Shown: one piece after another, positions 14,001 to 26,109 of the stretch
Position numbering within the stretch: position 1 is the first letter of the stretch
Layout: every line of letters begins with the position of its first letter
Source of the DNA: Pyrrhoderma lamaoense
Lineage: Eukaryota > Basidiomycota > Agaricomycetes > Hymenochaetales > Hymenochaetaceae
Reading direction: 5' to 3'
NCBI GenBank assembly: GCA_002794735.1
Contig: NBAZ01000002.1
Location: forward strand, 558,001-622,000
Length of the DNA: 64,000 bases
Position numbers and translations under genes: made by a program
The notes under the pieces: generated by a model
Seen by the model: the letters and a program-made list of their open reading frames with translations, nothing else
The model's database searches: none
What the model was told of the DNA's origin: nothing

Positions 14001-16162
14001 TATCGGTTAGTATACAGTACGTTGATTAAGAATTACATGCTGATATCGCCAATCAACCCATATACTTATGTAGGCAATAAAATAAAATACTATCCTTATA
14101 CTTCAACTTATAAGTATATAACAAGGTCATCTATGATACTAGGAGCCTTGAAAGGAGCCGATCCTAGACATCAATGCAGCGGGTCATTTCTTATGCATGT
14201 ATGCTGATACCATAAATCCCTATTGACCAATGTTTTTAGAAATATACCCAATGACGAGGATACTAGAAGTGGACGAGTAAGAGACTGCGGGAACTCTTTC
14301 TCCTCATCGCAGATCCAATAACCTATGCCAAGCTCACTTTCTGGGGTCGGATCTGACATCTAGATGGCCCTGGAGAGGACATTAGCATCGGAGCTATCCT
14401 ACTTGTACATCAAGATCGAGTTAAGCACGCAACACAAGTATACCACCGATGCACAGGAAAGAATCAGGCACTTCGCTAGTCTGCACCCCTTTGAGTCTCT
14501 ACGAAGGTTCCTGATGAGTTTTGTCGAACTTTCTCGATGTGCTATGTCTGTGACCAAACATGACCAAATAGTAGGGTCAACTCATTAACACGATAATCTG
14601 AAACGAACTCATTCTACTTAGTTAATCCATAAAGATACTCAGAGCAAGCCAGCGTCTAAAACGTTTAGTTATTAATAAGACGAGCATAATAACTAAGTTA
14701 TAATCGATTTCCTTTTATACTTAGGTTGGTTATGTCACATGTAACCTATAAAATCAGCTTGTCTGACGACGAAACACTTCAGACTGGGCTTTATTTGACT
14801 TTTTCTCGAATCTAACTCATGCTAATCTCGTACTTTAGCTTACCCAGCTCTTTACTGATAACTACGTTTTACAACAATTTATCGCCTCTGTCAAGTAATG
14901 CTGAATTCTTGACATCTTTTATTGTATTGGCTGCGCAATTTTTGTGCCACTGGAACTCTTATTTTGTCTCATCTATCCTATTCTTCTTAAAACTAGTCTG
15001 ACACCTTGTATTCTTGCTGCTCTCAATTCTTTAATGGAAAAATAGACACTCAACGCCGAGCCAAATACTGGGGAGGAGTCCGATCTATCACAACTCCGGT
15101 TCAAAGATTCGCAATTATAACTGGCGGTACTAATTTTGAAGGCGTATAATATAACTCGTCAGAAAACTGATTCTGCGGTAGAAGTTTTGTTCCCAAGGTG
15201 ACGTGTATTCTACTTCTACGAAGCTGCTTCTTTCAGCACCTCAATGAGTGTCAAATTTACCATACATGGATTGGTATAGATAATTAAGCTCATAATGCCA
15301 TCATTAGTGATGTTCACCATCATGAATAATAAAACATCCGTTAACATGCCTGGAAAATACCGACCAGGTAACAGTAGTGATCCTCGGACGTCCATTTTAA
15401 GGACGCCACAACAAACAGGGTGAACATCAACGGTACAACTCAATCCACATATTCGCTAGCTTGTCAATGCTACGCCCAATATCGGACCGAAGAGAAGATG
15501 GTCAACGAATGACATGAATACGGAGTGATTCAAGAAAACGATTCACTCTGCTCATCAAGATCTCCGCTCGCCTTGTTGTCAAAGTCAACAACGAGCACAC
15601 ATGTACATGTGCATATTTCAATGTGAAACCAATTCTCGTTCGTGGATATTTTCGTACCAGTGACTAAAGAATCAAGCAGCCGATAAAATCGGTTTTTTTC
15701 TTTTACAATGTTCGCTCAAATCAGGACGTCTGAACCTTATGCTCTATAGATACTTACCTATTCACGAGCAACTCCATAACGAGTACAGTCAAAAGGGAAA
15801 GTCGGACCGAGTTTAATTGCAATGAGAATTCAGCATATAGCATATGGTAAGAAGTATCAGTAAACAAATGGAATATCGAATTAACATGCATCAGAATCAA
15901 TATTATCACTTTACGCATGAGACGATCCTTAAATTAAATGGGGATGTTCGATAGTAGTTCACGGGAACATTGAATATATGATTTGTATCGAATGCGGAAA
16001 GAAGACGACTTTTAGTTCTCTGTCTCAAGCAATAAGTATCTAGGCGAATGTAAGAAGACTGCCCAAGCCATAACGTCTTAGAGTAGTAAGTCTTGATTAA
16101 TTATATATTTCTAGCTAGGGAGTTCATGTTATCTTTCTGTCATTCTACGTGTGTCTTTTTTA

Positions 16163-17147
16163 CTATATTTCGAATACGATCGGCTTTTGATGTGCTTTAG
16201 CCACAAAGATAACATTTTTTGCTCTGTACGCAAGTTCTGTCCGTATTCGTCTCTCTTTATCCTCCTCTTCATCTAGCTCCTCAAACTCGGGTCTCACTGG
16301 GTTCCAGATCTTCGCCTCAACGCCAGTAGGTGCAGCAGGATGTCTATGTATAAGAAGTTTTGGCTTTACCTCATGGAGTTTCTGCATCAAACCAACGCTA
16401 TCGTAATCACTACCATTGATTACAATCTCCACACCTTTAGTCAATGTACCCCAGTTCCCTCTGGTTGTCATATCTTCGGAAGTCTTTGTTCAGGCTGTAT
16501 GCGCACTCCCGACTTTCCATAGAATTGTATTGTTCGGTTGCGAATTGTTATAGTTTTTGTACCATCTCTAATGAAGTTTAATCTAGGAAATCTTTTTCTT
16601 ATGTTCTTTCGTACATCTGGTTCAGCGAGAATCTTGTCTCGACTTCCACCTACCCAAAATACATACTCATATCCTTGGATCTTATCTAGACTCGATAAAG
16701 ATTGATAAAGCTCGTCTTTTGTTCCGTTTTCCGTCAGATTTCCACTATGTATCAGTACGTCCCCAGGTGGTAGATTAAGAGCTCGGGAGGACTTGTAAGT
16801 ATCCGCAATGGTAACAATAGTTATAGGGGCTGTAAAAGACCGATTTCGAGCCTTTAGACTATGTATTTCTGGCTCCTCTTTAGCTACACTCTTATCATCT
16901 GTAGTCGTGCTAGTGCCCAAGTTTCTAGGTCCCTGATCTGCTATGCTGGCCGATGCTTGTGTTTTGTTACTTGATCTCGGAGTTGGTGGGTGTACCTGGG
17001 TGCTTGGGGATGAGAGCTATGGTTACCGAGTTTCTGGACGACTTTCGGAGCTTTCTGTAGTTGTTTTGGATCCTTAATGGCTGTTTTTTTGGGTGGGTGA
17101 TGGCCGCTGTCAGTACGTTTGTCTATAGTAGGACGGACAGGTATCAT
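16163..17147 (-). CDS. Metallophosphoesterase (MPPED-like) with degenerate active site
   Basis: The minus-strand translation follows the calcineurin-like phosphoesterase fold of MPPED1/2-type proteins. Blocks in order: a beta strand ending IADTY (family: I-S-D-T-H), GDVLIHSGNLT (family: GDVLIHAGDLT), YVFWVGGSRDK (family: the GNHD motif), a FYGKSG turn, and LLIHRHP near the end (family: GHIHE). Most metal-binding Asp, Asn and His residues are therefore substituted, so a catalytically dead or altered protein is likely. The two main blocks (16468-16920 and 16163-16471) are in adjacent frames. One extra C in the CC at about 16478 would join them as RLPED..RGNWG. The N-terminus is uncertain: an ATG at 17147 opens a Pro/Lys-rich stretch that must be spliced or shifted into the phosphoesterase frame. 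Family assignment is from remembered motif order; activity is inference. Confidence 0.65.
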
Positions 17148-17940
17148 AGTTGTTTTAAGTGTATTCAGTTTACAAGCAATACTGATTTTTAAAGCGCTTT
17201 TCGAGTGACTAGTTTATCGAAATCAAATCATATACTATGATATGCAAAGGGGAAAGATTTGATCACTGAACATATTTATCTAAATAGCCTTTAAGTGTTA
17301 TGTTAATTCCCAGGATCCACATTAGTTTATCGAGAATTTTACAAAGGTAAAATGCAAATTACTGATTGTGACGGTTCTCGTCAACTTTCCGCAAACAATC
17401 ACGCACAAACATTTGATCCCTTTTAACCGATGTCTGTAATTACATTATAACATAATGCCATAAGCCACCAGTATACAGTGAAACTTATATGCATAGTGAA
17501 GTGATGGGGGGTTGTCTGACTCAGTACGTAAGGGTATGCTTCTGAGTGATTAATCACTGGGAAGCTGAAGTAATAAAAGGCAGTTTGTCAATTAAAAAAA
17601 GGAAGTTACACAATTAAGATCAAAAGGGCTAGGCAACAGACTGACAAATTTGGTAACATGTATGGTCTAATTTCAGTTACTCTGCATTCAACTAGTCTGT
17701 CTCGTCACTCCCCTTCCCTATATGAGATGCTCTTATACGTCGCACTACGCATAGGGAGTTTTAGACGGCATTTCGGAGGTCATAGGATCCTATAGTTTCT
17801 ATACCACTGTACCCGTTCAATTGGGTCAAGGCGCTGAGGTCAGCGAAGCATAAGCCTGAGTAGTATTCAAGGGACAAGATAGCATATACAGGATTACAGT
17901 ATTTCCCCTCTATTACACACGTTGCTGATCAGAAGACACC

Positions 17941-18290
17941 ATGAGCGAACGCGAACTTCATGTGAAATTCGCTGAAGGGACGGTTTACATAGTAAGTACA
18001 ATTTCCTTCCGGCAGAGACCATGATACGTCATGCTCCCACTCTCTACTGACCACGATACAAGACAGGAAAGGCTGTCGGAAAGCGCCTGAAGACGATCAT
18101 GGGAGGGCGTCGTAGCGCTCCAGATAAAGGAAACAAGTCTTCCAAGACGATGCGTAAGGTATGTATGCTTAAAGTCATACGACATCTTCGTTAGTACTCG
18201 CCTTCATGTTATTAATAGCAATGTGCTTCACACTGGCAGAGCGTCATCCGCAGCATGATAGACTTTAATACTGGTCCCACTAAGCGCTAG
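17941..18290 (+). CDS. Small basic spliced protein, unrecognised
   Basis: Three exons give a clean short frame. Exon 1 (17941-17991) starts MSERELHVKF and ends at GTAAGT. Intron 1 has a CTACTGACC branch-like site and ends ACAAG. Exon 2 (18063-18158) encodes TGKAVGKRLKTIMGG followed by a Ser/Lys-rich stretch and ends at GTATGT. Exon 3 runs from 18219 or 18240 to the stop at 18290. Both candidate acceptors (TTAATAG and CTGGCAG) are 21 nt apart and in frame, so 72- and 65-residue forms are possible. The product is rich in Lys, Arg and Ser, with no signal peptide or membrane segment. I do not recognise the family. Support is splice logic and phase, not homology. Confidence 0.5.
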
Positions 18291-18959
18291 CAACCGATGC
18301 ACCCGGAAAAAGAAAGAAGCTTTTACGAATGGGAAATGAATGGTATGAGAAATAGTTGTTTCTATCTGTACAATGCTGATTTTTATACACTTCACTAGCA
18401 AACCAACATGATGCAAAAGATATCCGTACCTGTTGCACCCTTGTTTCCTATTACTGATGGACTACTTTACATTATACCCCCTTTATAACCACATTTTCTT
18501 CTTGTAATAGCAAGATAAGCACGTTTCGAAGATCTGACTTTGTACTAAGATGATCGGTGGAGCTCACAGACAACAAATACTCACAAGTGCCTTACGCCAC
18601 ATCTTTACTAAGATATAGCAACTAAAATTAAATAAATCATTAAAAATGTAGGTTCCATACTTCATGGGATATACATGAGAAGTAGCGTAAAAAAAGGGGT
18701 AAGATCAACAAAGGAGAGGTGACTAATAATTATGACATACGCTTAGAAATACAACTAATCACGAGCACACAGCACACAATATTCAATTTATGGTAACTTG
18801 TAGAAAGAGGAGTGTGTAAATTTAGTCCAGGCTAGCTTTATTACAGGTCAACTTGTTTAAAACTAGAATCAAAATATATAAAGAATGTACACAGAAGAAT
18901 CACCAAACTCTAGTGAAAGTCTCTAGAGCTTGTCACAATTTGTATACCCCTCAACCTTC
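18291..18959. other. Intergenic, nothing recognised
   Basis: AT-rich sequence between the ends of a plus-strand and a minus-strand gene (tail-to-tail). It would hold both 3' untranslated regions; no other structure is evident. Confidence 0.5.
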
Positions 18960-20446
18960 TTAGAAGGAGCGTTCCAAACCACCAACGAATTTATGACCCA
19001 CGAAGCCCTCTGGCCCCTGGCTCACACCAAGATCATGGAGACGGCCACTTTCTAACTCATATACCCATCCATGCACGTATACGCGCTTCCTATCCAGGTT
19101 ACCCATGTTCACCGCAGCCCACGCCCCACGAATCACCTCGCTCGCGACGATGTTCTCAACCTGAGCACGTACATTCGCTTTACTCAATTCCGTGAGCGTT
19201 GCGGATCGCTTTGCCGCAGCTTCTGACTGCACGTCATGGCCATTCGCATGACCATTAGCTTCGCCATTGGCAGCGTCACTCTCGGGTGAGAACTCAGGCT
19301 GCGCCGCGAGCGAGATGAGGGGCGCGAGCCAGCGCTCAAGGGGTGTATTGCCAGCTTGGTTTAATGTATTCGTAAACAACCAGAGAATATTTTCCATCCA
19401 CGAAAGGAACATTCAGTTTTGATATGGTGGAAAAGCACGTTCAGTTTTTGATGTTGTTGATGATGCACGCGGTGGTGAAAAAAGGAGGGTTAGATGTAGA
19501 GTAGACCGAGTCAGTACTTGAATTGTGCAGTATATGTCGAGAGGATAAAAGAGAAAGATAGATGTGTTAATCGGGGTCTCAGACTCACCTTTCACAGATG
19601 CACCATGAGAGCCGTGCGCGCCATGCGAACATGCAACATCGTAGGCACCCGCGATACCTCCACATTGAGTGTGACCCACGACAACAACTGTAACGTTGAA
19701 ACACGTAAAGAGTATTTTAGCATTAACACTAGTAGACATTGACCCATAGACTCAATAAGAACGCACCATGCTCGACTCCAAGATGCTGCACTGCATATGC
19801 GAGTACTGACTGGGCGCTGTCATCATCCAAATGGAATTGGCTAAGGAGTTAGACATGAGATCATGAACGACATTGGTAATATGCTATCAAGTGTTACTTT
19901 GCAATGTTCCTGTGAACAAAGATTTCCCCAGGTTTGCATGCCATAATTACGCTCTCTGGAACACGTGAGTCCGCACAACCAATCCATAATACCTATCAAG
20001 ATATGCAGTTATTAGTAAGATATTGAAACAAAAACATGGCGTTTCTCAAATACAAATAGTAGAAAATACAGTTCAGGCTGAAATTAGCGACGGCACGTGT
20101 TCGACGAAGATCCAGATATGATAGGTTGATTGACACAACTTCTTCCGTCGGAGGCATTACAGGATGTGGTCGGCAGAGCGGCACCATCAACTCCCGAAAT
20201 ATTGAAACGGTCCATCATCTACCACACACACGGCCATCGGAACAGACGGGAGAGGGGGATAAAAGAGACCCACGGGCCATAGAAAAGCGCAACAGAGAAG
20301 GGGAAAGGTGTGTACAAGCAAAGTATAAAGCTCACCTTTGGGGCTTGTCCCTTGGCGCTCTCTTTGAAGAAACTAGGCTCAAACTTGTGAACATCGGCAG
20401 CCCATTGGGCATTGGATGAGAGAAGACGGCCTAGTTCTGAGGACAT
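18960..20446 (-). CDS. Beta-class carbonic anhydrase
   Basis: Five exons (20336-20446, 19898-19992, 19767-19840, 19589-19687, 18960-19354) join in phase to 257 codons. The enzyme interconverts CO2 and bicarbonate with a zinc ion. All beta-class marks are present: [11 protein letters not shown] holds the first Cys and the Asp/Arg dyad, [10 protein letters not shown] follows, and [11 protein letters not shown] supplies the zinc His and second Cys. Later come [13 protein letters not shown] and a C-terminal [19 protein letters not shown], all in the expected order. An insertion rich in Ala, Gly, Asn and His (residues about 150-185) lies after the APLISLAAQ helix. No mitochondrial presequence is evident after [15 protein letters not shown], so a cytosolic enzyme is likely. 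The fourth intron, 234 nt, is unusually long for this locus. Confidence 0.95.
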
Positions 20447-20488
20447 GGTTGGTAGTGTTTAAAAAGTCAAGTTGTGATGAAGATATGG

Positions 20489-20496
20489 TTATATAA
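20489..20496 (-). promoter_or_regulatory. Possible TATA box of the carbonic anhydrase gene
   Basis: TTATATAA lies 43 bp upstream of the minus-strand start codon, next to a T-rich run on the coding strand. Position is only suggestive. Confidence 0.3.
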
Positions 20497-20499
20497 AAA

Positions 20500-22520
20500 A
20501 GAGGAGAATTGAGAAGCTGTGATTGGGAAGCGAAGAAGAGATAGCTTAAGCTCAAGTACTATGTCTCTGGGTGTGATCTGAAGGATCGTTTGATGAAGGC
20601 CAACCAGACGGACGGTGAGGTTTTAAATTCAAAGATGGGGATTTTGCCCGGGTTTTATAGCTTGAGAGAGCAACCGCGGTTCCTGCGGGGTTATCGTGCT
20701 ATGAGAAACAGTCGCATACAAACCACCGCCGCATAAAGTGGGTACGGCAGAGAGCAAACAGGACCATCATTACGACGCAAAAAGCGAGCGCGTGGGATTC
20801 CGGAAGAAGAGATGAGATTTAGGCGTGAGCAAAGTGAAACTGAAATAAGCTTTTAAGCAGAAAGAACTCACATAACGGCGAAATAAGTCGAATAACGCTC
20901 GAAGGACCATACATACACTTTCAGATGTGGATGGTTGTGGTCAAGAATAGAAATCGTCGACTGACTCAATTTTTTTTCTTGCCCCAAATAAAAGCGTCAT
21001 GATTGCCTTTTTCAGTAAAGCCACTGCCCTGTAAACCTGAACCAATCATTTCTTCCCATTCTCCTACCGGCATCTCCTTTACCTGATGCACGTTGCACGC
21101 AACGATGAGAGCATCTTTTTCTTTTCAGTCTTTCTAAACTTTACTTGTCACTTGGCCCTGCTCTTCTTTCACCTTAAAATTCCATTAAACCGGGTTATCA
21201 TAACAAATTAAAACCTCAGGATGTAAACAAGCACATACAACCGTAAACTCTGTAAACTGGCGAAGCTTTCTCAGGTTGCTGCCTCGCTTCAATTTATAAT
21301 CTTCTGATTCCGTTTATCCTCTGTTCTATTTCTGTCTGCACCAGAGATACGAGGCGATAAGCCGTTACACCGTAGCGAAGCCTGTTTTCTACTTGCTCGG
21401 AGTCGGATTGAGCGGACAAAGCCCAGCTTTTGATAAACACACAGGTAACATCTGACTCGGCTAACAATATTGTAGTCCAATCTAATTATAACTCTCCGAC
21501 ACATCCCGTGTAATCTGTATATAATCTGAGTTCGCAACCTGCTTTTATGTACGCGGCAGTTCTTCAGCAGTTGCGCGATTTTTTTACATCCTATCCCCGA
21601 ATCCGGCCTCATCCGACCTCTCAATAGTTATCCAGGTCTTTTGAATATATGTACAATAGGAGGTCTATTCATTTCGCTACGTACGAGTTAAGCATGCAAA
21701 TAAATTGTCTATTCAGTTCAACTGAATGTAAGTAACACTTCTACTACATGCTTTGTTTTTTTACCTAAGAGTCCAATGTTCGTTTTAAGAGGAGTTTAGA
21801 TTGTCCAATTTGTCCATAAAGTATGAATGAAAATGGAAGAAAAAGAAAAAATAATTGTTGGGAAAAAAGTCCGAAGGAAAAGAAGTCCATTACCAACCGT
21901 CTCTACCTCAAAGCCCTTCTGTAAAAAGGACAGACATCCGTAATTGCACTGACATTCACAAATCGATCAAAATCACCATATCCATCCTCCTTCCAAACTT
22001 GTTTTGCTTGATCCTGTTGCCCTCGAGTGAAGGAAGGAGAATGTCACGGTGACGCCACTTGATATCGAAAAGACAACCTCCTGAATCCGAAATCGATAGT
22101 AAATCATGAACCTGCGATGACCCTTGAAGTTTCAGCTGCAGCGTGCAAGTTTACACAAAGATCCATCTCTGCAATAAAGTTCAATTCTCCCTTTTTCAGG
22201 TCAATAAGTGGGAGCGGGTTGTCCCTCCAGATCAAATGTATCAAGTATCGTGACCAAAACATTGACATCCAACCCACAAATCTCGTAAACTCAACAACAG
22301 TTGCCTATTCCGGTCAAGTGAAGATCACTAACAAGGTTTATCTGAATCAGTTAACGTGTTCACAAATGAATAAACCAGTGTTCGAACAATATATATTCAC
22401 CTCCTCAGATTATTAACCTATCGATAATCTAAGTGTCTTCGAGCCCAGACTTGAAAGGCGCTGATCATCACCCTCGTAACACCCGGAAACAGAGACCAAT
22501 TGTAGTGTGAGAAGAAAGAG
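20500..22520. other. Intergenic, nothing recognised
   Basis: Upstream region of the carbonic anhydrase gene followed by about 1.5 kb with no supportable model. The open stretches at 21289-21624 (-) and 22117-22416 (+) have no motif, splice partners or composition bias that I can interpret. Confidence 0.45.
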
Positions 22521-22523
22521 CTC

Positions 22524-22718
22524 ATGGTCTTCTCAACAGCAACAAATGGGCCACCTGTTCAGCTTCGATTGACGCCAATGAAGTACTACCCAACAGAAAC
22601 TGACAAAAAATTCCAGGTCTGTGGTCGCCTTTCATTCTAATATCTACAAATTCCAAGTAAATCTCCATGCCAAATCACTTCAAAATACAAATAGAAGTCT
22701 TACAAGCATGAACAGTAA
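22524..22718 (+). CDS. Possible 38-residue spliced ORF
   Basis: An ATG at 22524 opens a 31-codon exon beginning MVFSTATNGPPVQL and ending KKFQ at a weak GTCTGT donor (22616). An acceptor at AAATAG gives an in-frame 8-codon second exon (22695-22718) ending in TAA. The composition looks protein-like, but the product is very short, the donor is weak and I know no relative. It could equally be noise or one exon of a larger gene. Confidence 0.22.
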
Positions 22719-22719
22719 A

Positions 22720-25700
22720 GCCGTCCCTGTAGCATCATATGGATAAGACACAATAACCTGGTTCTCGAACGAACGGGAAAGGCGGTAATCCGAAGCCGTC
22801 TTCAATTGTACCGAAGGTTATATCTTACCGTCGGCGACTACCAGCGATAATTTCACGTCAGTATAATAAAGAAACGTGAGATATGCATTAAGCGTAACAA
22901 ATGATAACACTAACCCCGAAGAACATGGCGCGCGGAACAATTCCGTTCCGGTCCCGGTTTCTCTTCAATACCCAGTACCAATAAGCAATCTGTGCAGATC
23001 AAAATTTATGCAAGACGGGGATATCGAGACGATTGAAAGCGACGAGGGTAGATTGTGGACGATCGTTAAGGAATGTTGGATGTTAGCCAGTTGATTACAA
23101 CCCCCCCCTCTCTCCTCCTCCTCAACTCCCGTAGTCTCGGAGGGAGCGGCGAGTAGTATTGGGAGATGGAAAAGAAGCAAAAAGAGCTGCCCCCAACCCC
23201 TTCGCCTCTCTTCCAACTCATTGTCTTCACCGCTCCCTCCGAGTCCCGCTCCTAAGTGCCCTGTCTCAGTTCTGTGCAGCTATATCAGTTTATATATACA
23301 GCTGGCATCTTAATTATCGAAAGTCTGGAAGGTCCATACTTCGGAGGCGTTGCAATGAAATGTACCTAGAAAGCTAAAGTGCCCCGGCTGCGTACTGCGA
23401 CGGCGCGAAACTCCGTCTGGTCCAGTGTGCGTGTCTTACACAGGTTACATGCTATGGTCTTACATATAAACTATACCATGCGTTATTGGGGGATAATATT
23501 CGACACTAGAACTAGTTCGAGTCCTGAAGAAAATTTATGCTGTAATTAGTGGCAAAAAAGTCGGGGAGTGCTGGGTTAGCAAGGTGGATGATACATGCAC
23601 TAATTGAACTGATTGAATGAATCAGAAACTATCGGAGTACTTATTAGACTGGTTTAATGGGCTCAAAGTAATTCTTTCCTACGTTCGAAACTTATTTCTA
23701 TATTAATCTATGCGAGTGTAGTACGGGGACGGCCTTATCATCGAAATGCTGCGGTGGCAACAAGAAAAGCTAGGCTGCGCACTTCGGGAAAACTGCGCGG
23801 CCCCTCTCTTTGAAATTTAGATTCTAGAGCCCTTCCTCGATTATGACAGATATCATGGATATAATCTTTCGGCGTTAGTGGCAAATTTAAGTGAAATACA
23901 AGTATGGCGTGAGTGATTAAATCAGTTCTAGTCCAAGACTAAATTCTGTTTACAAATCTCGATTGGGTCTTTATCTGAAACATGGATGTGATGATAGCCC
24001 ATTTCACTGGGGATATCGATATGAAACTGGATTCTGAGGGACAGCATGTTCTAGTCCTAAACTACAAGTTTTCGACCATCAGGCCAAGACAAGAGAAGAT
24101 CCTTCTCTGTGCATGCATTATGATCTATCCCATACTATCTTTCTGAGAGAAATCTGAGCTATTAATTACTCTCGGCAAGACCTGAAGTTGTTCATGAACA
24201 AATCCATTATACTTTGGAAACCAGGAAATGGAAGTGTACCCAATTCGTTCTATGCCATTCATATCTCTCAATCTCCTCTCACCTGCAAAAGCTTCCATCA
24301 AGCCTTGTACAACATCAGTATACACCTTTTTCTTTTTTGGCTCTTCTCAAGTTTTGGATATACCATAACTATCTTAAGCTACTTCTCGGTAGCGGAGAAG
24401 TGTGGTTGAAGTACAAGTAGAGGGCAACGTATAAGTGTAAGCATAGACCGAGGGCTCGAACTTATGCAGCAGTAATCAGCAGTCCAACCCCCACTTCTTC
24501 TTTCTACCCCTCTTCTTCCCTCGGCGGCCGCGAAGCCTACCCACTTTGGATAACAGTCACAAACAAATAGAACCGTACCTTCCTCTTCACTTCACTAAAA
24601 CTGCGGGAGAAGCCTCTCCCTTGGATCCTCGACTTATGTATGTAGTACTCTCCTGCTCTCCTAATCCTAATCTATAACCAAATCCAAAATCTAGTTCATA
24701 TACCGATGCAGCACTTTGCCTAGAACTCTGATCTCCCTCCATCTCCCCATCTCTCTCGGATCTCGATATTGCCTCATGTTTCTCATTTCGCAGCGGAGAA
24801 AGGGAGGGGGAGAGCAAGCTCCCTTCCACACAAAAGTGAAAGCGAGGAACAAACTTGGAAAGAAACGGGTAAGTAAACAAAACTTGCATCAAGTGGAACT
24901 TCTATTATCATATTTATGTCGTGTCCAAGCATGTTATGTTTTTCCATGTTTATGAATATAAGCGTTTTTGATATTCCTGGATATCGATCCTTGAATTTTT
25001 CTTATTGACATAAGATTGTCGTAAGCCGAGTCAGATGTTCATTTCGCGTGAAACATCTTATCTATTCAGTACTCCAGAAACAGAGAATATATTCTAATAC
25101 GACGAGTCGATATTTGTTAAAACTAATATAGAAACAAAAGGTAACAATAACAAGCAATTTTGTCCGTGTATAGTGAATTGCATAACACCTATATAAAAAG
25201 GGACGGAGAAAGAGAAGAGAGATACGACGCATAGGAACACCATTACCGAAGAAAAGGTAAGATGATATTTTTGTGCTATCCTTACGAGAGTAAAAGAAGT
25301 CCGTTTTTAGAGTATGAGATGGAGAGAAGAGACAACGAAGTATATCTTTGGCATATTCGGATGCAGAGTAAATCCATCATTCACGGGGTCATGACACGTG
25401 AATGTAGGGTAAATAGGAACGTGGATCACGAATTAAGAGCAAAAGGGCGCCTGGTATGGATAGGAAAGCATAGAATATTAATATGGGGTGAATGAGGAAG
25501 GAATTAAGGATGATGCGGATCACGGTGTCATATTCTGGGGGGAGTGATACGAACAAAGATGACGACACACCGAAAAAACGAGGCTTGATGAGTAATCAAT
25601 GCACCTGGGTTTAAAGACCAGCCTTACTCAAAAAGCTAGCTTAGATGAATCAAATATGGGACAGGTTTACAGGTAATGTGGTAGTAAAACAAGTACTACT

Positions 25701-26109
25701 AGGGACGGTCTGGATTAGTTTTACCGTCCAGTGAACAGGATGATAGATGATAGTTGTGATAAATGCGGCGATTCGAGGAACGGGGATAGGATGTGCGTTA
25801 AGTGCGCATACGAACCATGATGCAGGTGGTCGTTATACTAATAAGTAAATGTAACAGACGTTTTGGAAAGAATAGAAGAAAAAAGCAAGCAAAACAATAA
25901 CAGACAAAGATAGGGAAGAAAACGAAAAAAACAATGAATAGTGATATTTTTACAGTAAAGGTCTATACTGAGTTTGATAGATTGTGTCAATTTTTACCAG
26001 AATATGAAAAAGCGCTTTCTCAGTATCAGTTTAAAGCCAGGCAACGAAACTGGACGAACCATTCCCGGAAAATAGCATACTCTTAGGCGATCCGATAGAG
26101 CCAATTTGC
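22720..26109. other. Gene-poor gap
   Basis: No complete gene supported. A minus-strand stretch at 24125-24325 (containing GLMEAFAGERRLRD and TSISWFPKYNGF) has protein-like composition and may be a relic exon, but I found no partner exons or family. The rest is AT-rich sequence. Confidence 0.45.

Larger units (their letters stand above)
3338..16160. other. Long gene-poor stretch
   Basis: Nearly 13 kb without a gene model that I can support. I looked for splice-linked exons, reverse transcriptase, integrase, transposase DDE and helicase motifs on both strands and recognised none. Content is AT-rich sequence with pyrimidine tracts (around 3960-4030 and 5405-5450), short tandem repeats, and AAGTAAGT-type repeats near 9770-9800. 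A few open stretches could be decayed coding sequence, for example 7824-8045 (-), 14364-14588 (+) and 15216-15443 (-), but none matches a family I know. Possible explanations are heterochromatin, old degraded repeats or lineage-specific sequence. Confidence 0.5.

Noticed and set aside
23510..23540. TAGTTCGAGTCCTG resembling a tRNA B box
   Set aside because: No matching A box, acceptor stem or anticodon arm can be folded around it.
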